Shown in pieces: positions 1-12,000 of a DNA stretch of 64,000 nucleotides. A program made the translations under genes and the position numbers. The stretch covers positions 67,108,676 through 67,172,675 of the forward strand of contig CM049316.1 in the NCBI GenBank assembly GCA_026874595.1. Direction: 5' to 3'. Positions within the stretch are counted from its first letter, which is position 1. Every line of letters begins with the position of its first letter. The notes beneath the pieces were generated by a model that saw only the letters and a program-made list of their open reading frames with translations, was not told the origin of the DNA and ran no database searches. Source of the stretch: Sipunculus nudus. Lineage: Eukaryota; Annelida; Sipuncula; Golfingiida; Sipunculidae.

Positions 1-3000
1 TGTGACAATAGGCTTACATCTTTAATTAAACTTCTCCATAATTTTACTCTCTTTTACATAAGACTGTAACCAAACATCACGACCATGTTCAATGCTAAAA
101 TAGTAAAGAATGCTGATAATATCATGTGGGATTTAAAAGAAAATGCCATAATGAGTTTGCATTCCTTTCGCACTGTATGGCACAAATATGCCAATATGTA
201 TCCGTGACATTTCTTGAAATTCATATTATTAACAGATTGCAGAAAAATGTACCTGTATACACTAAATTCTACACAATCACAAATCCAAGTTCTCAGGCAA
301 TTATATTTTCATTTTTTTTGTCAGAAAAAAAGGTGATTTCAGAAAAAAAATTATGTAACCTGCTATTCCTCTGACAATTTAATTCGGCTTAGTAATGACC
401 GCGTGAAAATGTTTGTAGGCATACAAAGATTAGGCGGACAAGGCGTCACTGGTACTGTGCAACATATTCCTAATTGCACAGATTCCTTGTGTACAGAATG
501 CGAATGCGTGTTGTAAGAGATCATATGCACCGGCTCGCTATCATGTGTATTTACCATGTGTTGCTCAAGGACTTCATGCAGAACTGGAAAAATCGCTATA
601 CACGTAGCAATTCATTTGACCAGATCCGCATTCTGCATGCCATATTGGCATTCCGTACATAAGGAATCTCTGCTTTACACATAGAAAACATGCTAAAATT
701 AATAACAAAAGAAACCTGAACGACAGAAATACTTGTACAGAATCAAATATATTACTTTAATACTGTTTTAATATGTAGCCATGTGTATCAGATATGAAAG
801 TCCACAGGCAGCAATCAGATGATATTTAAACAACAAATATCTCCAACCTATGAAAATATCGATAACTTGTCTTACTGTTAAAATATCAAGATGTGATAAT
901 TATTGATAGTACATGACAAGCAGTGTACACCTAGGCACGTCTTGTAGCCAATCTTATATATTAAGCAAAGCTTAAGCAAGCAGCACAAGAAACAAATTGT
1001 AGATGGGCACCGTTCTCAATTATCTGGCCAGTAAACTTTCTCCGACACAAGGAATAAGCCATTATTATATACACCCTTTGCTGTTCCATTTTTTTTTACA
1101 TGACGCCAATATTTAGTCTAGCCTTTCTTATAGTAAGAATGGTGTTGTGGTGGCTTTCTCTCGGGTGATGACCCATAATTGAGCAGGGACCAATCTACTT
1201 TTAAATACATTTTCAAACCATGATGTTGTCAATAAACAGTAGTAAAAAGACCCAATGACACAATGAAACGCAACAATTTTTCCGAACAAAGTTTGGTGGA
1301 TTATGAACCTGTTACTTTAACTATTCTTCACATTATATTTACACTTTTCAATTTCTAAAAATACTTTCATTTCAGCTCTCCAACCAGACATTCCTTTAGT
1401 AAAAATCTGAAATATCATCTGAGCAGATGTTTCTTCAAATGATTAACACATATACAATTTACTGAACATTTATCGTCAAACATTTTTTTCTTGTATTGTA
1501 TTTAATGGTTACATTAAATATTACAAAGGACAAACAATGGCAGTGGCTAATATACATTGATGCAGGACATCACACTATCAAAGACCTTTGGTTTGCACAT
1601 CAACACGCAAGTTTCATATTTTGGTTATAAACGCTTTTTTCACAGAAAATAACAATGATTTACCCTTTAAAGATATCAAGAGAAAACGATTGTTTAAGTA
1701 GCGGAGCGGGAAATACTGAATAAATAAGTCTCAGGTAATCTCTGCTGTAAACACGAAAGCAAGGTGGGGGGAGGGGGTGCGGGGAGTTAACAAATCTTTC
1801 CTTGTAACACATGACATTTCATGACGTAGACCTGCTCCCTGGATTTACCCCATATTAAAATATACTTATTTGATTCATCAAGAAGAATTTTTGCTGAAAT
1901 TATCCCTTTCTTGGAGATAACACACACCTGATTTAATAACTGCTGAAAGAATTGTCAGTGGTTACAGGTGTCCACTTTGGCGGGACTGAATTTGCAGGGG
2001 CTACACTGCGGGTACAATTCTATTACATATATCACGTTGTGGCATCACATAGCATTAACACACGAGAGACAAAAACCTATTAACTGACATAATAATACCA
2101 GCTCCAGATAAACAGAAATGTGACACAAGGTGGAACACAGAGTGACAGACATTCTGAATCAGAGTTTAAAGGTCAAGAACGTCTGTGAATTACACTGGAC
2201 GTTCATTTTAAGAGTTGACTATAACATTGTTCTTCCAAGAAATAGTTAATTTATTCACTGACAGATGTCGCCACAGCTACTGTTCAATACGCAGTTTCAA
2301 CAAAATGACAATCACGGTTCTAACTGGCATATTTGTGCAAATTAAAATTTAACAGATATACTTAATATCTCAACTACAGATACGGCCTGCCTTTCTAAAC
2401 TCTTCATTTTAATATGCGTCTCTGTTTCCACAGAATGCTGCATTCCTATCAACCTTTTTCATCTCTTATAATGCATTGTGCAAGAGCAGTACATATTAAA
2501 ACTAACCTACTAACTTGTTAACACGACTCCAACGATGTTGGTCATTTTTATGGCACTAAACTGGACAGAACATAACAACACTGAAAAGGAATTCTCATAA
2601 ATATATTGTCCGGTGGCACCACTGTTTTCAGAGGCCATGGCAATCATTATGACGTCACAGTGTGAATTGTAGATTTCAGAGTCCCAATCCCTTAAAGGTA
2701 GCATAATTTTACTGAAATTAACACACCCTTCACTATGACATAGCCCCCTACTGTACATCTAATTGTTCATAAATTCTAATGAAATGCACCCATGTTATAT
2801 ATAATATGAAATTCACACCAAAATATTTCATTCCGTAAATTAAATATCAAATACATTAAATAAAATCTGTCAAGTTATTCTAACAAAACAAAAAATATAC
2901 AATGAAAAAACAATACCATCAGATAATTATAAATGACAAAATTTGCCAATCATCAGACGCAAGCACAGAATGTAAAATTTTGTGTTCAAGGTATGTGATC

Positions 3001-3139
3001 AAATATATATTCAATTTTTAATTTACCCCACATTTTTATATGTGGTGTATTTTGTTTCAACAAATAGTCTGAATCCTGTAGTTTTTGTTCTACATGTATT
3101 GTTCAAATGAAATCAACACTGTAGTCTAAGTCTTTGCCA

Positions 3140-3163
3140 CCCCCCCCCCCCCAAAAAAAAAAA
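3140..3163. repeat. poly-C/poly-A homopolymer run
   Basis: Thirteen C's followed directly by eleven A's. It is a simple low-complexity tract and a likely place for assembly or length error. Confidence 0.9.
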
Positions 3164-3583
3164 CTTTACAGTATCAGTACATTTGTGGTATGGTACATCA
3201 TATGACATAAATTATTTGGGGATTGTTTAGTTTTACTATATATTTACTTCTCTTTTCCAAATGTCTCAACACACATCCCCATTCCCCAAGTGAATATGGC
3301 ACAAGCACCTTTTCATTAATTACCTTTCATTACTCACCATATCATACAGTAAAGCCTTTTAATGTTTGTGTAATCAAAAACTTCATACAGGAAAGCAGGC
3401 CATTCACATCAATTCTACTGGAACACAATGATCAAAGATGTCAATGATGGGCTTGCCACAGAATTAGCAAAAGAAGATATCTAAAAGATTGCTTCCCTAT
3501 CCCCTTTTAACGTCTTTATCTGTCATATTCAGGAAAAATAACATTTCATTGTATTTCAGAGAATAACCATACGTTATATAACC

Positions 3584-3585
<2 letters not shown>

Positions 3586-3629
<44 letters not shown>
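3586..3629. repeat. (AT)n microsatellite
   Basis: About 22 uninterrupted AT units, flanked by AT-rich non-coding DNA. Confidence 0.95.
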
Positions 3630-3633
<4 letters not shown>

Positions 3634-5630
3634 CTATATTATGTTTTCCATTTTAAGGATCAAAATTTATATTAGTCTACAACACAATGAAACATTTCTG
3701 TGTGAAGCAGACCTACACTATTCTAGACTAGAATTATTACGACTGAAAACATTAAAAATTTCATATGTTTTTAATTTAAAAACAGACTGCATACAGGCTG
3801 AGATCCATCAAAACATTATCATGTGAACATTTCTAAGTGTCTGAAGTAGCACCTGTGGAATATGCAAAAAGTTATCATTAATGATTATCACTCATCTGGC
3901 TGTAGTTCTACCATCTGACAGAAGATCATTCTGCTACATCTAGCTTGTACTGATGCAGCTCTTAAGATTTTTAACATGATGCATGCTTCTATATACAGAA
4001 GCACAATAAAATCACTGCTAGAAACTTAAACGTTTTACAGTGAACACCCTGCATTCCTTTCACAAGTCCTATATCGGTCATTATAGAAAGCAAGCCTCAC
4101 ATGGTGCGTACATTTTTAAATTTACAATTAAATTTTAAAGATACAGAAAATCTTTGTGTGAGAGCCCCCTAAAACACAGCCCTCAGTTAAGGAAATCACA
4201 GAAATAATGAATATATAAAATGTAATTTTGATAATGTGGTGTCTTAGCCTGTCACAGAAAATCCAAGGTATTTGTAGGCCATAAGTGTGTCCATTAACCT
4301 TTTGTCAAAAGTAATTCCTGGTAACTGTAATTTTATGAATAACTTTTTCCTTGTGCGATGCATGGTGGTTGCAGATAATCATGGCAACTATACCATCTTC
4401 CGACACTACCATGTTAACAATTTCTTGCAATCCTTAGAATAGTCATGTTGCACTTGGCATGCTTGCAGGGTCTTAAACAGTAGGAAGAAACAGCACCATG
4501 CAAGGCCTGCTTCACATATTAAAATATATGATAATAGTCATGTTTTCTCCTATTGGTATAACCAATACATATCACATTCTGTGCTGTGTGGTCCCAAACA
4601 TTATGGCATGAACACAAGAAGACAGGAACACCGCAGAAGTTTTGAACTTCAAAACATGCCTATTTTTTAGGCAAAAAAAAAGGATGGTTCTCAGGCACTA
4701 TTATTTTTTTAAATTACCTTTTTTGTGTGTTTCGAAAAATATGTCATATGATCAGAGAAAAGCATTATAATAACAGAATTTTTGCTTAACAGGTAAGAGC
4801 ACTACATAACTGAGGAAATCTTATGAAAACTGTTTTATTTATCTTCTTGAAAGATGAAAATCAAAATAAAAAAGCTGAAAGGGGTTAAAACTGATGCAAG
4901 CAGTGCCTGAGAACCAGACCTTTTTTTTTTTTGCCTTAGTCCATTTGCATACAACAATGATACTCATAAAGTCTTGCCAATATTTACTGTTTCTATACCC
5001 ATTGATTTTTTTAATTAAATTTCTGAGTCAATATTATCCAAACTGATAATACTATCACTGTCCATTTTATAAACTACAAGTCACACAAATTCAACACAAA
5101 CCCTAAAGGATGCAAAAAATGGTATATAGTACAGTCATTGTACACAAAATTAATTACAATAAGATTTCTCAAAATACATGCTAGTACGCCTGAATCAATA
5201 TTTTACAGATTTAAGGAATATATATTAGCTCATAAGTATTCATAAGAATGGCATGCAGATTTTCCTGGGACTACATATTTACACTTAAAATGAAAAGTAA
5301 TATTATCAATATTCTGAATGCTATACTCTTATCAAATGGTCATGAGCAAGTATTTCCAAAGAAATGAAACCTAACCTTAAAAACATATTAACAGAACAAA
5401 GTTTAACAAAATCATCATTATTCATAAGAGTTCTCTTACCTCTTCAACCATTCAGGAATGTTTGGTCCTTTGGTTGACATTTTCTAGCATATACAGTAAA
5501 CCTCCTTTAGGTCACCAAAGTGGTTTTATGAATAATCATGGCACATCTTATTTTCATCAAAGGCCAACAAGGATCATGCTAAAGAAGTTTTCATGCTGAC
5601 AGGATGGTTGTCAAGTCAGAAGTTATTGTA

Positions 5631-5810
5631 TATAGTAGAACCTTAGTTGTACGGACACTTGCAGGACTAGACATTTTGCCCACACTACAGAGGTGCCCTT
5701 GGTAGGGGGGTAACAGATATCTGGACTTTCTTTCAAGAGACTTCCTATAAGTGGCCATAAATGGGAGTTGCCCCTAGTACAGAGGCCCCCGTATGGAGAA
5801 CTTTCACTGT
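5631..5810. mobile_element. pogo/Tigger-like MITE, degenerate
   Basis: The left end TAGTAGAACCTT and the right end GAACTTTCACTGT are imperfect inverted matches of the CAGTGAAACCT type seen in many Tc1/mariner-pogo-derived MITEs. The interior has paired text typical of these elements (GTACGGACACTT near the left, AGTACAGAGG near the right). No transposase frame is present. Length is about 180 bp. Confidence 0.5.
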
Positions 5811-7248
5811 TTAAGGGGAACCAAGAAGAGCAGGTCTCAAAGAGCGAGCTTGCAAATGATAGAAGCACTTAGTGCATAAGGGTGAGAGAATGGGATGAAG
5901 AATCTTTTTTTCTTATCAAGTCTGTAATGGTACAATATGGGAGTAGTTTTTTATTACGTGCGTATTATTCAAATTACAAGATTTATGTGGGCAAAGGGGG
6001 ACACATGCCTCTTACATCTGCCTGAGTAGTACATTTATCCGCTTTTGAATTCTTAATCCAGAACAAGATCTCTGGATGGTATTATCTGCTGACTGAGACT
6101 GAATATAACTAGAGTATTTTGGATTTGGTCTTCTGGTTTGTTAAGGGTTTGTTAAGGTCTGTTATGTGCACAGGATTAAATATAGCATGTAAGCACGTTT
6201 AAAAATAAATAAACCAATGAAGCCAGGGTATGCCTGGTAAAAATAAACAGACTTTTAATCTGGGACCTTCCTTGTAGGATTAAATCAGATATCTAAACAA
6301 AATAACCAGTAACTATCCTTGTATGATTTAATGTCTATGCATTATGTTCAATGAACTGTCCATACTGCGTGTCAGGTTATCATTTTTGTTGGATTTTATC
6401 ATCCTACAAAATAATTGTTACATTTTCACCAGGATATAGATGCTGGTCTGAATGTCTCTCTCTTGGTTAGCTGGTGTATATGATACCTCAAGTGTTAAAA
6501 ATGGAGTTCAGTGAGGTTTTGTACATTGCATCTTCATGCCGCAAAGAGGGCTGATTAATTCTTTTTAGGTATCTCAATTAACCCTATGAGTATTCCATAT
6601 TCTTTCTGAATTGCCAAGTCATCATAAGGCATGCAGAAATTACCTCTTCAACTGTCATATATTATTCCTTAATTAGAAGTGTGGCAACTATGGCTCCAGG
6701 CTTGAATTATAAAAGATCTGTGGTTCTCAGTAGGTCATTGGTACTAGATATTCACAGCCAGGAAATAACTAAAAGATGCTCACATCACCAAATAACAACA
6801 CACAATAATCTTCTCATGAAAATCAAGAGAAAACATTGATTTCTTTCACCGCGTGTTATTTTTTACAGCAAATATCATTCAGTTGTGTTTACGGCATAAG
6901 TTTTTGTCACTTCTGTTAATCAAATTGCTGCCAGGAAAATATGAACACACGGAACATGTATATATTTCAACATCCATATCTCTATTACAAAGAAACACAG
7001 ATTTCTCCAGTAATAAACCTGTAAAGTGTATGAGCTCTGCATGCAGATACTGGTGAACACTCATAAATTCTGAAAGCCAACTGTTGCCATGACAAGGGCT
7101 GTGGTTAGTGAACACTAATGACGATTTTCAAAGGTGAAAATTTGTACAGGCTCTTGCCACATGAATATATACATCAAAGACCAAATACAGGGTGTAGACC
7201 ATAACCACTGATCATAATAAACAGTGCATGCTAAGACTGCAAACAAAA

Positions 7249-7973
7249 TACAGTGAAGCACTGTTTATCTGTACACAACTTTTCTAAAAAAAAACTTTTT
7301 CCAAAATTGAAAAGTGAGAACTGAAATATGACTATTTATAAAAAAAAGTCCATAAGAGTAAAACTGTTCATCTGAAATTCATGTTGATTGACAGATTAGG
7401 ACAGAGGACAATGTAGGTCATTTAATTTCACTCCATATAATTTAATGAGTTTATGTAATGGCAACTTAGCTGTGGAGCTGCAATTGTGAAAGCATCTTTG
7501 CTTTGTTACGTCTACAGGGTACAATCCAATCCACACTTTTAGAGAAAGATTACTGATAATCTTTGGCTTTTCACCCTGAAAAAAAAAACTGTCTCTGTAG
7601 ATGTAGATCAAACTCTAATGTCACAGGTGCTGATAAGGTTCATATGATCCATTCTCTGCTCTTTGAAGATACCTGCCCTTTTGATGTTCCTGACGTGTAT
7701 ACACAATATTGTTTGATTTTAGTAAGACTGCATAATAAGGCAGACTCTAAATAGACTGAATGCACTGAGTTGATAATATTAATTAGTTATATATTTGCCT
7801 TTATGTGGTGGTATGGCTGTAAACTGGTATTTATAATAGATTATTACCCCCTTATCAAGATCATGCCAGTGGGTCTGTGGTTGTATTATACACAGAACCA
7901 TTTCTCGTTACCTTTGTTTATCCATATAAAACCATTTTCACCGAGAAGTGCAGATAAACAGTGCTTCACTGTA
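7249..7973. mobile_element. MITE with perfect 21-bp terminal inverted repeats
   Basis: CAGTGAAGCACTGTTTATCTG at 7251-7271 recurs exactly, reverse complemented, at 7951-7971. TA flanks both ends, fitting a TA target duplication of Tc1/mariner-type elements. The roughly 720-bp interior has no recognisable transposase, so it would be non-autonomous. Confidence 0.75.
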
Positions 7974-8529
7974 TGCCTTATTTTTAAAAGATAAACACCT
8001 ATTTCCAAAGTAGATCAATAAATGAAGTCTGTACAAGTTGGTGGTAATGTATTGTATTTAAAAATACATAAAATGTACAACCTACTATTTAAATGAATAA
8101 ATTTATATTCCCTTCTCACAGCTGAACCAGTCCTCCTGTTGGCCACAGATGCGGTGATAACAGGTCAATGTGAAAATGTGCAAAGGCTGTTATATGAACC
8201 GTCAAACATGACAACAATCCTTAACATTTTTTGTCCCCTGTTTTGAAGTGTGAAAGATAGGTTTGGTTCATCTGAGCAACAAAAGGGTAGTTTTCCAATC
8301 TGAACACAGAACCTTGATTCAAAGAATGATCTTTGAGAGTATTTCCTGAATTATGGAAAGAGTAAGCATAAAAATTAGACCACTCCAGATGGGGGGTCTG
8401 AGGGTGTTAGGGAGTTAAACCCCAAATACTGCAAGAAATGATCTTTCCTTGCAGTGTTTTTCCCAAACTTCAAAAGCTAAACCTTCCTCCCACCATTTAG
8501 GGAGCTGTGGACCTCTTTAAGGGCATTAG

Positions 8530-8590
8530 TCCCTTGGTGTAATGATGAACACTTCCCTTCCCGCAATCCAGGATCAGCCCCTGACTTTGA
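8530..8590 (+). repeat. tRNA-like relic, possibly SINE-derived
   Basis: TTGGTGTAATGATGAACACT resembles the A-box region of a tRNA-Gln/Glu-type gene, and ATCCAGGATCAGCCCC follows at about the right distance as a decayed B box. No clear acceptor-stem pairing was found, so it is not called as a functional tRNA. It lies just beyond the coding end of the minus-strand gene. Confidence 0.3.
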
Positions 8591-8816
8591 AGTTTGTTGT
8601 GATTCCAAAATTAACTAAGCAAATCTATATCATGCAGAATTCATTATGTTTCCTCTCACATGTGCAAAATGCATTTGTTCCCTACGAAACAGTCAAATGA
8701 TGGACTCTTAGAATCAAGGTGTCTGGCAAAAAAGCAAAGCTTCCCTTGATGTTACAAAGCAGGATTTGATGGACTGTACAAGAACGTTTGTGTGAAATTA
8801 TAAAACAGAGGGCCCA

Positions 8817-9017
8817 TCATGACTCATCTACTATTGTTCCGTTTTCAAAGGCCTGCGCTGAGAGATCATCATTGTCGCCATTTCCTTGGTCACCTGATTC
8901 CGTGGCCTCTTGTTCATCTTCCTCCATCTTGTCAACTTTCTTATCATCATCTTCAAGTAGTGCCTCCTCGTCCTGGAGTTCTTTGGACTTGTTCTTCTTA
9001 CTGGTTGTCCCGTTTGT
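8817..9017 (-). CDS. coding exon 7: acidic C-terminal tail and stop
   Basis: 201 nt encoding residues 314-379 and TGA at 8817-8819. The acceptor is TTTCATGCAG at 9018. The tail starts Lys-rich (SKKNKSKE) and becomes strongly acidic (EDDDKK, MEEDEQE, DNDD), ending TIVDES. Acidic tails of this kind end hnRNP C proteins. No membrane segment or folded domain is evident. It joins exon 6 in phase 0. Confidence 0.85.
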   Translation of the reverse strand, partial: TNGTTSKKNKSKELQDEEALLEDDDKKVDKMEEDEQEATESGDQGNGDNDDLSAQAFENGTIVDES

Positions 9018-12000
9018 CTGCATGAAATAAAGAAATACAGCATTTCTTCTTTTTGAAACCACACTTCCTATTAAAAATCACACAGACTATGCCAAAATCT
9101 CAACAACAGGTTATAACTTATGGGTTTTTCTTGATTTGGCACATATTAAACCTGAAATTTTAAAGGCTAAAAATAACATACCAGTATCATTCTTACATTT
9201 TGGTTACCTTCATTTTATATTCATTAGTGTCCCAAACAGGGCATCAACCTATTCTAAAAAGATGTTCATACACAAACACAACGGGCTATTGGAATAGACC
9301 ACTTAATGACTGATCCATTAACACAATCATAAAATTGTCATGTACATGGGAACAGTGCTCTTAATCTGTGCACAAAGCTGAGTGAGGTTTTGTTTTCACT
9401 CACGTCTTTGTGCATATATCTGTGCACAGGTCCACATGATGTGATACCAAAGTTTAGAGAGAGGATATCAAGTAACAATAAAACGGTGGTGTCACACCAG
9501 ACATGTATCAAGTTTTGCTTTGGCAAACTTGTTTATCAACTGTCCACCAGAGGGCAGTGCAATAGTAACATTATCTCATATCATGATTCTAGTACACATT
9601 TTGATATCTGCTATGCACAAGCATGTCATAATAATGATTATTCATTTACATATTCACAATCAAACAGTGAATGATAGAACAATGATATACAATTAATATG
9701 CAGTATAATGATGTGTGTTTTAAAACACAGCAGATCACTGCAATAACATCACACGACACTTGCTGGGTTGTGTCCCTATGAGATATATAAACAAGGGACC
9801 TATGGGTCACGGCGCTCAGCTGTTCTATATGATAAAAAAATATGATTTAGAAATGATTCACATGCTGGTTTTGTGTGGTAAAAAATATAAGCTGTATTAT
9901 AAGTTGTTGTTGTTTAGCTTATGTATGATTTTGATAGTATCTTTGGAGACAGGGAAGAGGATTGATTTCATTTATTTTATTAACAAATGGAGTACTATTG
10001 TCACACAGATTTTGACTTGGCCATTTAACTTATAAGCAGAACATATAATATAAGAGTTTAACTATTTATAAAAAAAATTACAAATATTGTCCCAAATATA
10101 ATTTTTATTAAAAATGATAAGAGAATCTTATGATTTTTTAAAATGAAATATAACTGAAATGATTATTAAAATAATATTAAAGAATATATTCATGAATGCA
10201 TTCACGAATACATTTTGAAAGTATTTGCACTGGTATTCATATACTTTCATTTTTACCTGAATTCCCATTCTTTATGCAAGAAATTTTATAATGGAGTACA
10301 TATTCATATTCGTATTTAAATACAATTGCAAATTATTCGCACCATGTCTGGTATTTACTCAGTTTTCACCAAACAATGATGTTGAGAATCCAGAATATAC
10401 AAAATTAACACATTTAAATAATGATCACAGGGATGTGCTCAGAATAATTTGAGTGCCGGGCGGGCGGGCCGTGCACATGAAAATTGGGGGGGATCACGGG
10501 ATATCTAACGTTTAACTTTCATTTTTTATAGACACGATTCGTGATATTTCAACTGCATGAATAAATCATTAGTAATACTAATAAGCGTCATTAATTTCCA
10601 ATATGCCGACGGAAATGCCGCCACTGAGAGCAAATCTGATTGTAAAAATTAAAACACCGTGGTAAACTCATCTGTCAGTTCAGATTCTGTCGGTCAGGAT
10701 TTGTTGAATACTTCCATATAATATGGGTATAATAGAGGACCGTATTCAGTTTTTCGCGCTTAAAACCTGATACCAAACATCATATTCCACTTTTCTACGG
10801 CAGTTTGGCCTCATTAGGAACTGTGACCTTATAAATGTATTCGAATATTTAGGTCGATCATCAATTATATTCAATCAAACATCGTTTGGCGCGTCATATG
10901 ATTTCATAGAAGCTGATATCAGCATTAGTCTTTTATACAGATACAAGGTGGCGCTACCATAGCAGCTACGTTCACTTCTTTCGTACCAAATTTTATTCAT
11001 CAACATTCACTTAATACGGCACATTTTGAAAGAGTACCTTCTATTAAATATTCATTTGGGCTCCACTGGATGTCATCTAGTGTGGAAGACATGCACTTAG
11101 ATATATTCAACAGGGGTCACTAATTGTAATACCGGTAAAACACCGCGAGAAAAGCATAAACGCGAGTATTTTTGTTCATGGCTTAAACAATTTAAAAATA
11201 TTACTGCCGGGCGGGCATTGACACTTCAAGTCAAGTGCCGGGCGGCAGGAAAGACTGCCGGGCGCACCAGCCCAGCGCCGCCCGGCGTGGGCACATCCCT
11301 GGATCATAAGTACCTGGTTTTATGGCTTTTATTTATATTTTTAAAAAAATAAATGTAATATATTCATTTTGGACTAATTTCACATAAATGTACACATTAG
11401 ACATAGTAGAAATCTAGATTAATATTATCAACTGCATCTTTGTCTATCATTAATTTCCTTCATATGATCCCCAATCATTAGTAATGAATAATATGATTTA
11501 CTTTTTTATCATTAAAATTGAACTGAAAAATACCATAGGTGACTGCATGGTGTTATTTGGAATATGTGACATTCTATTCATCGATACAAGATTCTTATAT
11601 CATCGGTAACTGCAAGTTAATATCCTGTTATATCAACTAACAAATTCCTTTTCTATTTTTCTTTAATTTGTGATTAAAAACCAATAAAAATTTATAAATT
11701 TATTGTTTATTGTTATGTTGTTGATTAAAACTACTAGATGAGTTGGGTTGGACACCTGGATCAACTGTGGCTGGCCATTATATAATAAGCTGCCTGGAGC
11801 CCCAGTTTATGCCTCGCCTCAAGCATGCATAATTTGCTGAAAGTTCAACAAGGTCAACATACAGGTGATTCAAGAGGTGCTACAAAGAGCCAAGGTCTGA
11901 CATGGTCTCATAAAAACATTGATAAAAGCTACAATTTTTGGCCAATTTCTTTCAGCTTTTTAAACTAAAAAGCTGAAATCTTTGTGTGCATGATATGAAA

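Larger units (their letters stand above)
1..8816. other. downstream flank and possible 3' UTR, no supported gene
   Basis: Below the stop codon at 8817 the sequence is AT-rich and frequently interrupted in all frames. Part of it next to the stop must be the 3' UTR of the minus-strand gene. I could not fix a poly(A) site: AATAAA on the minus strand occurs only sporadically (for example inside the run near 4831), and none is convincing. It contains simple repeats and two MITE-like elements listed separately. Short open frames here show no domain or codon-use signal. Confidence 0.5.

Noticed and set aside
4820-4850. AATAAA on the minus strand as a poly(A) signal
   Set aside because: It lies 4 kb past the stop codon in AT-rich DNA where the word occurs by chance; no supporting downstream element.
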